In this document: piece by piece, positions 28,293 through 37,233 of the stretch
Layout: each line of letters starts with the position of its first letter
Position numbering within the stretch: the first letter of the stretch is position 1
Source of the DNA: Sphingomonas leidyi
GTDB taxonomy: Bacteria > Pseudomonadota > Alphaproteobacteria > Sphingomonadales > Sphingomonadaceae
DNA: 64,000 nucleotides
NCBI RefSeq assembly: GCF_011761945.1
Contig: NZ_JAASQV010000002.1
Location: 310,001 to 374,000, forward strand
Direction: 5' to 3'
Program-made: the position numbers and the translations under genes
The notes under the pieces: generated by a model
The model's database searches: none
Seen by the model: only the letters and a program-made list of their open reading frames with translations
What the model was told of the DNA's origin: nothing

Positions 28293-29144
28293 TCAACTCC
28301 TGAATACGACCGTCTTCCGCCCGTTCATCGCCACCCTGTGCGTCACATGCCAGCCGACCGCGTGGCCAAGGACATGGTTTTCTATCTCCCGCCCCTTGCG
28401 GACCAGATCCTCCGGTGAGTCCTCATGGGTCACGCTCTCGACCGCCTGATGGATGATCGGCCCCTCATCCAACTCCGCGGTGACATAGTGCGCCGTGGCA
28501 CCGATCATCTTCACGCCGTGCGCATAGGCCTGGTGATAGGGTTTCGCCCCCTTGAAGCTTGGCAGGAAGCTGTGATGGATGTTGATGCAGCGTCCGGACA
28601 GATAGGCCGCGAGATCGTCCGATAGAATCTGCATATAGCGGGCTAGGATCACGAGTTCTGCACCGCTCTCCTCAACCAGCGCCTTGATGCGCGCCTCCTG
28701 TTCGTCCCTGGTTTTGGGGGTAACCGGCAGGTGATGAAAGGGAACGTCCCGGATGTCGCTCGCGGTGAGCGCGGAGGCCGGATGGTTGGATGCGATGCCA
28801 ACGATCTCGATCGGCATCTCCCCCATCCGAACCTTGTAGAGGAGATAGGCCAGGCAATGGTCGAACCTGGAGACTAGGATCAGCACCTTGACCGGCTGAT
28901 CGGTTCGCACCAGCTTCCAGTCCATTCCGAAGGCGTCGGCGAGCTGGGCGACCGCGTCCGCCATCACGGAACGCTCGCTGTCGCTCTCGAAGACGATGCG
29001 CAGGAAGAAACGCCCCGTCTCACTATCCTCGAACTGGCGTGACTCCAGGATGTTGCCGCCGTGCTCGAAAATGATCCTGCTAACATTGTAGACAATGCCC
29101 GGACGGTCCGGACAGTTGACGACCAGCGTGTAGGACTGCGTCAT
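28293..29144 (-). CDS. purU: Formyltetrahydrofolate deformylase PurU
   Basis: The 283-residue protein has an N-terminal ACT domain (VVNCPDRPGIVYNVSRIIFE). The C-terminal hydrolase domain resembles GART: VGIASNH, INIHHSFLPSFKGAKPYHQA and GATAHYVTAELDEGPII. It splits 10-formyl-THF into formate and THF and so balances one-carbon and methionine metabolism. It is last in the mesX-mesD operon, start touching the flavin-reductase stop. Confidence 0.95.
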   Translation of the reverse strand: MTQSYTLVVNCPDRPGIVYNVSRIIFEHGGNILESRQFEDSETGRFFLRIVFESDSERSVMADAVAQLADAFGMDWKLVRTDQPVKVLILVSRFDHCLAYLLYKVRMGEMPIEIVGIASNHPASALTASDIRDVPFHHLPVTPKTRDEQEARIKALVEESGAELVILARYMQILSDDLAAYLSGRCINIHHSFLPSFKGAKPYHQAYAHGVKMIGATAHYVTAELDEGPIIHQAVESVTHEDSPEDLVRKGREIENHVLGHAVGWHVTHRVAMNGRKTVVFRS

Positions 29145-29666
29145 TCAGCCTTCTCCGGGGTGCGCCAGCTGGGCGATGGGCGCCAGGGTATGAAAATCGC
29201 TGGAGTGGAAGACCAACGGCATGGTCTCGTCGGCAGCCGCTGCCCGGTGAAGGCGGAACAGGACGATGTCATGATCGCCGGCGGCGATTTCCTGCTCGAC
29301 CGAGCATTCGAGCCAAGCCGCCGCATTCGCCAGGAATATGGCGCCATCGGGCGTCACTTCATACTCCAGCCCGCGGAAGCGGTCCTCACTCCACTGGGCC
29401 AACTGGCGCGCGGTTGCGGCATGGCTGTTGCTGAGGAACGAGATTCCGACGCGCTCAAGCGTCCGCAGCTGCCGCCAGGTTCCGGAGCCGCGCTTGATGC
29501 ACACCGACACCAATTGCGGGTTGAGCGAGATCGCCACGAAGGCGCTTGCGGTCATGCCCACGGGCTTGCCCTGATCCAGGGCGCACAGGGCGGTGACACC
29601 GGTCGGAAACCTCCCGAAGAGACGGCGCAGCTCGGCATCGTCGCTGATGGTGCTCAGAATGTTCAT
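29145..29666 (-). CDS. Flavin reductase-like protein
   Basis: The 173-residue FMN-binding split barrel has LFGRFPTGVTALCAL, GMTASAFVAISLNPQLVSVC and the internal HDIVLFRLHRA. The family supplies reduced flavin to a partner monooxygenase. Its stop abuts the purU start and it lies 10 nt after the symporter gene. In this operon the reduced flavin might serve the oxygen-requiring MesD-MesX pair; that is inferred. Confidence 0.85.
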   Translation of the reverse strand: MNILSTISDDAELRRLFGRFPTGVTALCALDQGKPVGMTASAFVAISLNPQLVSVCIKRGSGTWRQLRTLERVGISFLSNSHAATARQLAQWSEDRFRGLEYEVTPDGAIFLANAAAWLECSVEQEIAAGDHDIVLFRLHRAAAADETMPLVFHSSDFHTLAPIAQLAHPGEG

Positions 29667-29676
29667 CTATTGGATC

Positions 29677-30684
29677 CTAGATTGCCGGCTCAGGAACCGT
29701 GGTCATTAGAACGGCTTCCTCCGGTCGCTGTGCGTACCGTCGGGCAAGCGCCGCGCAGACCATCAGCTGCATCTGGTGAAACAGCATGAGCGGGAGAACG
29801 ATCAGGCCCACCGTGCTCGCCGAGAAGATGATGTTCGCCATCGGCAAACCGCTCGCCATGCTCTTCTTCGAACCGCAGAACACGATGGCGATCTCGTCCT
29901 CGACCGTGAAGCGCAGGAGGCGGCTGACTGCCGTCGTGAACACCAGCACGATCGCGAGGATCACGAGATCCAGGACTATGACCAGCGCAAGGCTCTGCGG
30001 CGTCACCTTGCTCCAGATGCCCGCGACGACACCGGCGCTGAACGCCGAGTAGACGACGAGCAGGATCGATCCGCGATCGAAGAGCATCGTCAGCGTCTTC
30101 TGGCGGCTGAGCCAGTTCCCGATGAGCGGCCTCGCAAACTGGCCGACGACAAAGGGCAGAAGTATCTGCACTGCAATGTCCCGCACCGCGTCGAGCGACA
30201 TCCCGCCGGAATGGGCGCTCAGCAGCATCGTCGCGAGCAAGGGCGTGATCACGACGCCGGCCAGGTTCGAGACGGAAGCACTGCAGAGCGCCGCCGGGAC
30301 ATTGCCGCGCGCGATCGAAGTGAAGGCGATCGACGACTGCACCGTCGAGGGCAGCAGGCACAGGAACATCAAGCCGGTGGCCAGGCCGCTGTCGAGATAG
30401 CCGCCGGTCAGCTTCAGGACCACGAAGCCGACCAGGGGGAACACGGCGAAAGTCGTGACGAACACCAGGCCCTGCAGCCGCCAGTGCGTGATGCCGGTCC
30501 AGATCGCCTTCGGGGAAATCCGGGCGCCGTAGAGGAAGAACAGGATGGCGATGGCGGCGCGCACCACCTGATCGAGCACATCCTTCCCCACTCCCCTCGC
30601 GGGAAGGATGGCCGCAACCGCCACCATGGCCATGATCGCAAGGATATAGGGGTCCAGCCGCAGCCGGCGCAGGAGAGCAGTCAT
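29677..30684 (-). CDS. Bile acid:sodium symporter (BASS) family transporter
   Basis: The 335-residue protein has nine to ten helices and the BASS pattern LFFLYGARISPKAI, LCLLPSTVQSSIAFTSIARGN and FCGSKKSMASGLPMA. Prokaryotic members take up small organic anions such as pantoate or keto acids with Na+. The substrate here is unknown; its position after mesD suggests a methionine-related precursor or methyl donor. Start at 30684 by family N-terminus. Confidence 0.88.
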   Translation of the reverse strand: MTALLRRLRLDPYILAIMAMVAVAAILPARGVGKDVLDQVVRAAIAILFFLYGARISPKAIWTGITHWRLQGLVFVTTFAVFPLVGFVVLKLTGGYLDSGLATGLMFLCLLPSTVQSSIAFTSIARGNVPAALCSASVSNLAGVVITPLLATMLLSAHSGGMSLDAVRDIAVQILLPFVVGQFARPLIGNWLSRQKTLTMLFDRGSILLVVYSAFSAGVVAGIWSKVTPQSLALVIVLDLVILAIVLVFTTAVSRLLRFTVEDEIAIVFCGSKKSMASGLPMANIIFSASTVGLIVLPLMLFHQMQLMVCAALARRYAQRPEEAVLMTTVPEPAI

Positions 30685-30775
30685 CAAGGGTTCCAGAAGT
30701 TGGGCACACGGCCAGGCGGGGATCGTCGCGCGCTCGGGCTGGTCACCCAATGCGCGCGACGTCTCCGTCGACCTG

Positions 30776-31804
30776 TCAGGCCGAGAGTTCTTTCCGAACG
30801 ATCGCCGCGCCCGCGCCCAGCGCGTACAGCTTGCCCCTCGCCACATGCCGCGACAAGGGCGCCATGCCGCAATTAGTCGACGGATAGAGCTTGTCGGCAT
30901 CCACGAACTGAAGCGCCCGGCGCAGCGTGTCGGCAACTTCCTCGGCGGTCTCGACGGTGTCGGATGCGACGTCGATGGCGCCCACCATGACCTTCTTGCC
31001 CCGGATGAGCTCGATCAGATCCATCGGCACATGGGAGTGATGGCATTCCAGCGAGATGATATCGATCTTCGATTTCTGCAGGTTGGGGAAGGTTTCCTCA
31101 TACTGGCGCCACTCCGCCCCCAGGGTCTTCTTCCAGTCGGTGTTGGCCTTGATGCCGTAGCCGTAGCAGATGTGGACCGCCGTCTCGCACTTCAGCCCTT
31201 CAGTCGCCTTCTCCAGGGTGGCGATGCCCCAGTCGTTCGCCTCGTCGAAGAAGACATTGAACGCCGGCTCGTCGAACTGGATGATGTCGACGCCTGCGGC
31301 CTCGAGCTCCCTGGCTTCCTGGTTGAGGATCTGCGCGAATTCCCAGGCCAGCCTCTCGCGGCTCCGATAGTGGGCATCGTAGAGCGTATCGATCATCGTC
31401 ATCGGACCCGGCAGCGTCCACTTGATCGGCTGATCGGTCTGCGCGCGCAGGAACTTCGCATCCTCGACGAAGACGGAATTGGGACGAGAGACGGCGCCGA
31501 CGACCGTCGGCACGCTCGCATCATAGCGGTTGCGGATCCGGACAGTCTCGCGCTTCTCGAAATCGACGCCGCTGAGATGCTCGATGAACGTCGTGACGAA
31601 GTGCTGGCGCGTCTGCTCGCCGTCGCCGACGATGGTGATGCCCGCCTGCCGCTGATCCTCCACGGCCAGGCGCAAGGCATCCTGCTTGCCCGCGACCAGC
31701 TCTTCACCCTCCAGTTTCCACGGCGACCAGAGCTTCTCCGGCTCCGCCAGCCAGGAGGGCTTGGGCAGACTGCCAGCTGTCGAGGTGGGCAACAATGTCG
31801 TCAT
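30776..31804 (-). CDS. mesD: Folate-independent core-MetE methionine synthase, MesD type
   Basis: The 342-residue protein equals the C-terminal catalytic domain of cobalamin-independent MetE. Zn-ligand motifs are HICYGY, SLECHHS and NCGMAPLSR. The substrate-binding DEPAF and the ends STAGSLPKP and VGAIDVASDTVE are also present. It lacks the folate-binding N-terminal half of MetE. Pairing with a DUF1852 gene identifies the MesD class, reported to need oxygen and MesX and to make methionine without folate or B12. It is under a cobalamin riboswitch via mesX. Confidence 0.9.
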   Translation of the reverse strand: MTTLLPTSTAGSLPKPSWLAEPEKLWSPWKLEGEELVAGKQDALRLAVEDQRQAGITIVGDGEQTRQHFVTTFIEHLSGVDFEKRETVRIRNRYDASVPTVVGAVSRPNSVFVEDAKFLRAQTDQPIKWTLPGPMTMIDTLYDAHYRSRERLAWEFAQILNQEARELEAAGVDIIQFDEPAFNVFFDEANDWGIATLEKATEGLKCETAVHICYGYGIKANTDWKKTLGAEWRQYEETFPNLQKSKIDIISLECHHSHVPMDLIELIRGKKVMVGAIDVASDTVETAEEVADTLRRALQFVDADKLYPSTNCGMAPLSRHVARGKLYALGAGAAIVRKELSA

Positions 31805-31833
31805 GATGGGTAACCTTGTATTTTGTCGGGGGA

Positions 31834-32820
31834 TCAGGCGGCGAAGCTGGCGGACCACCTCGCGAGCACGGCCTGATAGGGCTTGATGAAGCGCTCCTCG
31901 GCAAACTTGCCCTGCTCAACGGCCAGCCGGCTGCGCTCCTCACGATCGTAGACGATGCGAGTCAGCGAATAGTCCTGGTACTTGAGGCTGGGCTGATAGA
32001 GCTCCGCCGCCGCCGAATTGGCGTTGTAGATTTCCGGGCGGTAGATCTTCTGGAACGTCTCCATCACGCTGATCGTGCTGACCAGCTCGAGGCTGGTATA
32101 GTCACCGAGCAAGTCGCCGATGTGGTAGAAGGCATAAGGTGCGACGCTGTTCGGCGGCATGAAATAGCGGACCTTCATGCCCATCTTGGCAAAATACTCG
32201 TCGGTCGCGGAGAATTCGTCGTTGCGATATTCGACGCCGAGCACGGGATGCTCGTTAGTAGTGCGATGATAGGTCTTGCTGCTCGACACGCTCAGGCAGA
32301 TGACCGGCGGCTTGCTGAAATTATCGCGGTAGGCGCTAGAATTCAGGAAGTGCTTGAACAAATTGCCATGCAGGTCGCCGAAATCCTGCGGCGCCCCAGC
32401 ATTCGGATGCGCCTTCATGTACGCCGGCAGGACGACGCTGAAATCGTAATCGCGGACATAGGAGGAGAAGTTGTTGCCGACCATCCCGTCGATCCGCTCG
32501 CCGGTCTTCTTGTCGACGATCGTCGTCTGAAGGATCTCGATCAGGGGGAAGACCTCGTCACTCCCCTCTGAAGCCATGCTCATCTCGGCGGTGATGATCT
32601 TGAGCTCGACCGAGTAGCGATCGCCCTTGGGGTTGTCCCAATGCGCCAGCGAATTGAAGCGGTTGTCGATCATCCGCAGCGTGTTGCGCAGATTCTCCTG
32701 GCGGCTTTCTCCGCGCGCCAGATTGGCGAAGTTGGTCGTGATCCGCGTGTTATCGGCGGGATGATAATCCTCGTCGAACGCGATGCTCTTTATGGAGAAC
32801 GTGAATTCGCTTTTGCTCAT
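31834..32820 (-). CDS. mesX: DUF1852 protein MesX, partner of MesD
   Basis: The 328-residue soluble protein of the DUF1852 family has the typical start FTFSIKSIAFDEDY, then TTNFANLARG and a long acidic beta-rich body. DUF1852 proteins are required for MesD-type methionine synthesis. The gene lies 29 nt ahead of mesD and is first in the operon after the B12 riboswitch. No cofactor motif is evident. Confidence 0.9.
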   Translation of the reverse strand: MSKSEFTFSIKSIAFDEDYHPADNTRITTNFANLARGESRQENLRNTLRMIDNRFNSLAHWDNPKGDRYSVELKIITAEMSMASEGSDEVFPLIEILQTTIVDKKTGERIDGMVGNNFSSYVRDYDFSVVLPAYMKAHPNAGAPQDFGDLHGNLFKHFLNSSAYRDNFSKPPVICLSVSSSKTYHRTTNEHPVLGVEYRNDEFSATDEYFAKMGMKVRYFMPPNSVAPYAFYHIGDLLGDYTSLELVSTISVMETFQKIYRPEIYNANSAAAELYQPSLKYQDYSLTRIVYDREERSRLAVEQGKFAEERFIKPYQAVLARWSASFAA

Positions 32821-32960
32821 GACCGACCACCTGAATTGCCGGGCGGAGGGCCGAAGGAAGAGCGCGCGAGATGGGCAGCCCAGACGCCGCGCGACCGCGC
32901 GTCCTGCTTCAAGCGCGATCCACCGGAGGAACCCCCGTCCGAGGAAAGTTATGGCGCCGA

Positions 32961-33175
32961 AGGCAGGTCTCCTGGCTTGCGGGTCATCGCGGCGGTTCCG
33001 GCCTTCCCGAGCCTCTTGCGGAAGCTCAGTGACACGAATTGGAACCGCCACTCGCCGCTTACAGTTGCGGGGGCAGCGCCGGACTCTGCCCTGAAAGGAC
33101 ACCACCGGCTTCCCGTCTTAGCCCCGATCCACGCCTGAATCGGGGAACCTCGACGGGCTGCTTCAACACCATCGT
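32961..33175 (-). promoter_or_regulatory. Cobalamin riboswitch ahead of mesX
   Basis: On the minus strand the B12 box AAGCCAGGAGACCTGCCT closes the element (32961-32978). Upstream are GCTGCCCCCGCAACTGTAAG, GCGGCGAG and the early GAGGTTCCCCG / GGGAAGCCGG arms, all in the order of the aptamer. The expected effect is repression of mesX-mesD when adenosylcobalamin or another cobalamin is plentiful. The 140 nt from the box to the mesX start would hold the expression platform. Confidence 0.92.
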
Positions 33176-33196
33176 AGGCGGTCTGTCAATGATGAT

Positions 33197-33212
33197 ATAA
33201 AGATATCTTTAT
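33197..33212 (-). promoter_or_regulatory. 16-bp palindrome upstream of the mesX leader
   Basis: ATAAAGATATCTTTAT is a perfect palindrome, 22 nt upstream of the riboswitch start. A TTGACA (minus strand, 33189-33184) lies beside it and may be the -35 element. The palindrome resembles ArsR-family SahR/methionine-regulator operators. It would add control by S-adenosylhomocysteine or methionine state to B12 control. Confidence 0.5.
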
Positions 33213-33216
33213 GTCG

Positions 33217-33879
33217 TTATTTCATGCTCTCTTCGCCGTAGAACAGCTCGCCGAGCCGGATCTCCTCCCTGCCCTGCGAGACGCGATGCGCATTGGTATC
33301 GCGCAGCGAATAGACGCAGCCGCAATATTCCTGCTGGTAGAAGCGCTCGCGCTTGGAGATTTCGATCATCCGGCTGGCGCCGCCGCCCTTGCGCCAGTTG
33401 AACGTCCAGTAGCTGAGATCCGGGTAATGGCTTGCCGCGCGCTCGCCGGAGCCGTTGATCTGGTTCATATCCTTCCAGCGCGAGATACCGAGCGACGAGG
33501 TGATCACCGGGAAGCCATGCTCGTGCGCATAGAGCGCGGTCCGCTCGAAACGCATGTCGAAGCACATGGTGCAGCGGATGCCGCGCTCCGGCTCCCACTC
33601 CATGCCCTTGGCGCGCTTGAACCAATTAACCGTGTCGTAGTCGGCATCAACGAACGGCACGGCGTGCGCCTCGGCGAAGCGAATATTCTCCTCCTTGCGG
33701 AGGATATATTCCTCCTTGGGGTGGATGTTCGGATTGTAGAAGAAGATCGTGTAGTCGATGCCGCTGGCGGTCATCGCTTCCATCACTTCGCCCGAGCAGG
33801 GCGCGCAACAGGAATGCAGCAGCACCTTCTTGTGCCCGTCGGGCGGCGTCAGGATCGGGCGGTCGATTTCGGTCGTCAT
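33217..33879 (-). CDS. queH: Cobalamin-independent epoxyqueuosine reductase QueH
   Basis: The 220-residue DUF208 protein has the iron-sulfur cysteine motifs [24 protein letters not shown] and [11 protein letters not shown], and FYNPNIHP. QueH does the last step of queuosine synthesis in tRNA without B12, unlike QueG. The start at 33879 (MTTEIDRP) has GGAAACGA upstream. It lies 77 nt after prpB, separated by a strong hairpin, so it may be co-transcribed with the methylcitrate genes at a lower level. Confidence 0.93.
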   Translation of the reverse strand: MTTEIDRPILTPPDGHKKVLLHSCCAPCSGEVMEAMTASGIDYTIFFYNPNIHPKEEYILRKEENIRFAEAHAVPFVDADYDTVNWFKRAKGMEWEPERGIRCTMCFDMRFERTALYAHEHGFPVITSSLGISRWKDMNQINGSGERAASHYPDLSYWTFNWRKGGGASRMIEISKRERFYQQEYCGCVYSLRDTNAHRVSQGREEIRLGELFYGEESMK

Positions 33880-33897
33880 TTCGTTTCCAGATATACA

Positions 33898-33933
33898 ACG
33901 GGCCGCGAGGACTCCCCAGTCCCCGCGACCCGT
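33898..33933 (-). promoter_or_regulatory. Hairpin between prpB and queH
   Basis: ACGGGCCGCGAGGACT and AGTCCCCGCGACCCGT form a 16-bp stem (with two G-T pairs) and a 4-nt loop. No T-run follows on the minus strand, so it may be an mRNA-end or attenuation element rather than a full terminator. Confidence 0.55.
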
Positions 33934-33956
33934 AGCCACCGCAAGCGGTAGCCGGT

Positions 33957-34877
33957 TCAGATCTGCGGCATGCCCTGGGGCACGATCGTCTTGATGATCG
34001 AGGCGTCGAGCTCCTCGAAATCGTGCAGGCCGATCACGTCGTACAGCTCCTGACGGGTCTGCATGCAATCGACCATCTTGTGGGTGCCGCCATTGGCCTT
34101 GATCGACGCATAAAGCTCGGCCTGCGCCTTGTTGGCAGCGCGCAGCGACGAGACCGGCCAGATCACCATCTTGTAACCCATCTCCTCGAATTCCTTCGCG
34201 GTATAGAAGGGCGTCTTGCCGAACTCGGTCATGTTGGCGAGCAGCGGCACGCCGGGCATCGCGGCGGCGAACTTCTCGAACATCTCGCGGGTATTTAGCG
34301 CCTCCGGGAAGATCGCATCGGCGCCGGCATCGACATACATTTTGGCGCGCTCGACCGCGGCATCGAAGCCCTCGACGCCCGCGGCGTCGGTACGGGCCAT
34401 GATGACGATGTCACGGCTGGCCTTACGCGCGGCTGCGACCTTGGCCGCCATGTCGATCGCGGGAACCAGGTTCTTGCCGTTCAGGTGCCCGCACTTCTTG
34501 GGCAGAATCTGGTCTTCCAGATGCACCGCGCCTGCGCCCGCATCCTCGAAGGTGCGGACCATGTGCATGACGTTCAGCACCTCGCCATAACCCGTGTCGC
34601 CATCGACGAGCAGCGGAAGCCCCGAAGAGCGGGCGATCTGGCGGATGAAGAACGCCACCTCGTCCACGGTGATGATGCCGAGATCGGGCAGGCCCATGCT
34701 CGCCGTCATCGCTGCGCCAGACAGGTACAGGCCATCAAAGCCCGCATTGCGCGCCTGGATGGCCGCCTGGCCATTGTGGGCGCCCGGCAGCTGGTAGATG
34801 CCCGGTCGGGCGAGCGCGGCGCGAAAGCGCTTGCCTGCAGATTCGGTCGGCAGGTCGTCGGCTACGAGATACGGCAA
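33957..34877 (-). CDS. prpB: 2-methylisocitrate lyase
   Basis: The 306-residue isocitrate-lyase-superfamily enzyme has the catalytic KKCGH loop, [10 protein letters not shown] and IMARTDA. It splits 2-methylisocitrate into pyruvate and succinate, the last step of the methylcitrate cycle. It lies 26 nt after prpC. Confidence 0.97.
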   Translation of the reverse strand: MPYLVADDLPTESAGKRFRAALARPGIYQLPGAHNGQAAIQARNAGFDGLYLSGAAMTASMGLPDLGIITVDEVAFFIRQIARSSGLPLLVDGDTGYGEVLNVMHMVRTFEDAGAGAVHLEDQILPKKCGHLNGKNLVPAIDMAAKVAAARKASRDIVIMARTDAAGVEGFDAAVERAKMYVDAGADAIFPEALNTREMFEKFAAAMPGVPLLANMTEFGKTPFYTAKEFEEMGYKMVIWPVSSLRAANKAQAELYASIKANGGTHKMVDCMQTRQELYDVIGLHDFEELDASIIKTIVPQGMPQI

Positions 34878-34903
34878 AATCTATACTCCTTCAGGCAGCC
34901 CAA

Positions 34904-36067
34904 TCAGGCGGCTACGTCTTCGCCGCGCTCGGCGAGCGGCACCCAGGTCAGGTCCTCAGGACCGGTATAATGGGCCGAGGGGCGAATGATCTTGTTGTCC
35001 TCGCGCTGCTCGATGACATGGGCTGCCCAGCCCGAGGTGCGCGAGATGACGAACAGCGGGGTGAACATCGCGGTCGGCACGCCCATCAGATTGTACGAGA
35101 CCGCCGAGAACCAGTCGAGGTTGGGGAACATCTTCTTCGCGTCCCACATCACGCTCTCGATCCGCTCGGCGACCGAGAACTGGCGCTGCGCGCCGGCTTC
35201 GTCGGCAAGGCCCTTGGCGACGCGCTTGATCACCACGTTGCGCGGATCGGAGACGGTATAGACCGGATGGCCGAAGCCGATGATGACTTCCTTGGCCTCG
35301 ACCCGGCGCCGGATGTCGAACTCGGCCTGGTCCGCGCTCGAATAGCGCTTCTGGATCTCATAGGCGACTTCGTTGGCGCCGCCATGCTTGGGCCCGCGCA
35401 GCGCGCCGATCGCGCCAGCGATGGCGGAGTACATGTCGGACCCGGTGCCGGCGATCACGCGCGCAGTGAAGGTCGAGGCGTTGAACTCATGCTCGGCATA
35501 GAGGATCAGCGAGGTGTGCATCGCGCGCACGAAGCTCTCCGACGGAGGCGTGCCGTGCAGCAAATGGAGGAAATGCCCGCCGATGCTGTCGTCGTCGGTC
35601 TCGACTTCGATCCGGCGGCCGTGATGCGCGAAATGGTACCAGTAGAGCAGGATCGAGCCGAGCGAGGCCATCAGCCGGTCGGCGATGTCGCGCGCATCCG
35701 GCAGATTGTGGTCGTGCGCCTCGGGCAGCACGCAGCCCAGCGCCGAGACGCCCGAGCGCATCACGTCCATCGGATGCGCGGCGGCCGGAATCGCCTCCAG
35801 CGTTTCCTTCACCGAACGCGGCAGCCCGCGCAGCTTGCGCAGCTTCTTCTTGTACGCGACCAGCTGAGTCGCGGTCGGCAGGCTGCCATGGACGAGCAGA
35901 TGCGCAATCTCCTCGAACTCGCTCGTCTCGGCGAAATCGAGAATGTCGTAGCCCCGGTAATGCAAGTCGTTGCCGGTGCGGCCGACGGTGCACAGCGCGG
36001 TGTTGCCGGCGGTGACGCCCGAAAGGGCGACCGACTTCTTCGGCTTGAAGGCAGGAACGTCGTTCAT
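34904..36067 (-). CDS. prpC: 2-methylcitrate synthase
   Basis: The 387-residue citrate-synthase fold has catalytic histidines in HEFNAST and GFGHPVY and an aspartate in [11 protein letters not shown] context. It begins with the PrpC-like GLSGVTAG-type motif (here [16 protein letters not shown]). It condenses propionyl-CoA with oxaloacetate. The start at 36067 was chosen for this N-terminus. Its operon place between prpB and prpF separates it from the TCA citrate synthase. Confidence 0.96.
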   Translation of the reverse strand: MNDVPAFKPKKSVALSGVTAGNTALCTVGRTGNDLHYRGYDILDFAETSEFEEIAHLLVHGSLPTATQLVAYKKKLRKLRGLPRSVKETLEAIPAAAHPMDVMRSGVSALGCVLPEAHDHNLPDARDIADRLMASLGSILLYWYHFAHHGRRIEVETDDDSIGGHFLHLLHGTPPSESFVRAMHTSLILYAEHEFNASTFTARVIAGTGSDMYSAIAGAIGALRGPKHGGANEVAYEIQKRYSSADQAEFDIRRRVEAKEVIIGFGHPVYTVSDPRNVVIKRVAKGLADEAGAQRQFSVAERIESVMWDAKKMFPNLDWFSAVSYNLMGVPTAMFTPLFVISRTSGWAAHVIEQREDNKIIRPSAHYTGPEDLTWVPLAERGEDVAA

Positions 36068-36078
36068 CGGATCCTCTC

Positions 36079-37233
36079 TCAGAAACTGTCGGCCGGCACG
36101 CGCACCCAACCTTCCATCAGGATGCGTGCGCTGCGGCTCATGATTGCCTTGGTGACCGTCCACTGGCCGTCGACCTGCCGGGCCTCGGCGCCGACGCGGA
36201 GCGAGCCCGAGGGATGGCCGAAGCGGACCGCGTTCCGCGCGCCACCGCCTGCGGCCAGGTTGACCAGGGTGCCGGGGACCGCCGCCGCAGCAGCGATCGC
36301 GACCGATGCGGTGCCCATCATCGCGTGGTGGACTTTGCCCATCGACAGCGCGCGGACGAGCAGGTCGATCTCGCCGGCCAGCACTTCCTTGCCGCTAGAG
36401 GTGCGATGGTCGATCGGGGACGCGATGAAGGCGATCGCGGGCGCGCGGCCCGTCTTGACGATGCCCATGCGGGCGGCGCCCGCGGTGCGCAGCGCCTCGA
36501 AGCGCTCGAGCGCGGCCGGATCGGAGTTGATCGCCTCGCGCAGCTCGGCGCCGGTGTAACCAAGGTCCTCGGCGTTCACGAACACCGCTGGGATGCCGGC
36601 ATTGATCAGCGTTGCCTGGATCGGCCCGTCAGGTCCGTCGAGCGTATCGACCAGATTGCCGGTCGGGAACATCGCGCCTCCGCCGTCCGCCGGGTCCTCG
36701 AATTCGAGCACGATCTCGGCGGCCGGAAAGGTCACGCCGTCCAGCTCGAAATCACCGGTCTCCAGCACCTCGCCGCCCGACACCGGCACATGCGCGACGA
36801 TCGTCTTGCCGATATTGGCCTGCCAGATGCGGACGGTGCGGATGCCGTCGGGGCTCCCGTCATTGGCTTTGGCATCGACATAGCCGGCCTGTATCGCGAA
36901 GGCGCCGGCCGCGGTGGAGAGGTTGCCGCAATTGCTCGACCAGTCGACCAGGTCCTCGCCGATGGCGACCTGGCCGTAGAGATAGTCGACGTCGTGATCG
37001 GGCACGCTCGCCGGGCCGATGATCACGCACTTGCTGGTGCTCGACGTCGCCCCGCCCATGCCGTCGATATGCGCGGCATAGGGATCGGGGCTGCCGATCA
37101 CGCGCTGGAACAGCCGGTCGCGCGCGCGGCCGGGCACGCGCACGGCCTCGGGCAGGTCCTCCGCCTTGAAGAACACGCCCTTGCTGGTGCCGCCGCGCAT
37201 ATAGGTGGCGGGAATGCGGACCTGGCCGGTCAT
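36079..37233 (-). CDS. prpF: 2-methylaconitate cis-trans isomerase PrpF
   Basis: The 384-residue protein has the family start [17 protein letters not shown], then SSNCGNLS and [12 protein letters not shown]. It isomerises the trans-2-methylaconitate that AcnD makes. Its ATG overlaps the acnD stop (ATGA). The PrpF-AcnD pair replaces PrpD. Confidence 0.96.
   Translation of the reverse strand: MTGQVRIPATYMRGGTSKGVFFKAEDLPEAVRVPGRARDRLFQRVIGSPDPYAAHIDGMGGATSSTSKCVIIGPASVPDHDVDYLYGQVAIGEDLVDWSSNCGNLSTAAGAFAIQAGYVDAKANDGSPDGIRTVRIWQANIGKTIVAHVPVSGGEVLETGDFELDGVTFPAAEIVLEFEDPADGGGAMFPTGNLVDTLDGPDGPIQATLINAGIPAVFVNAEDLGYTGAELREAINSDPAALERFEALRTAGAARMGIVKTGRAPAIAFIASPIDHRTSSGKEVLAGEIDLLVRALSMGKVHHAMMGTASVAIAAAAAVPGTLVNLAAGGGARNAVRFGHPSGSLRVGAEARQVDGQWTVTKAIMSRSARILMEGWVRVPADSF

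Noticed and set aside
34970..36559. A 529-codon plus-strand open frame across prpC
   Set aside because: Antisense shadow of prpC and prpF with low-complexity translation.
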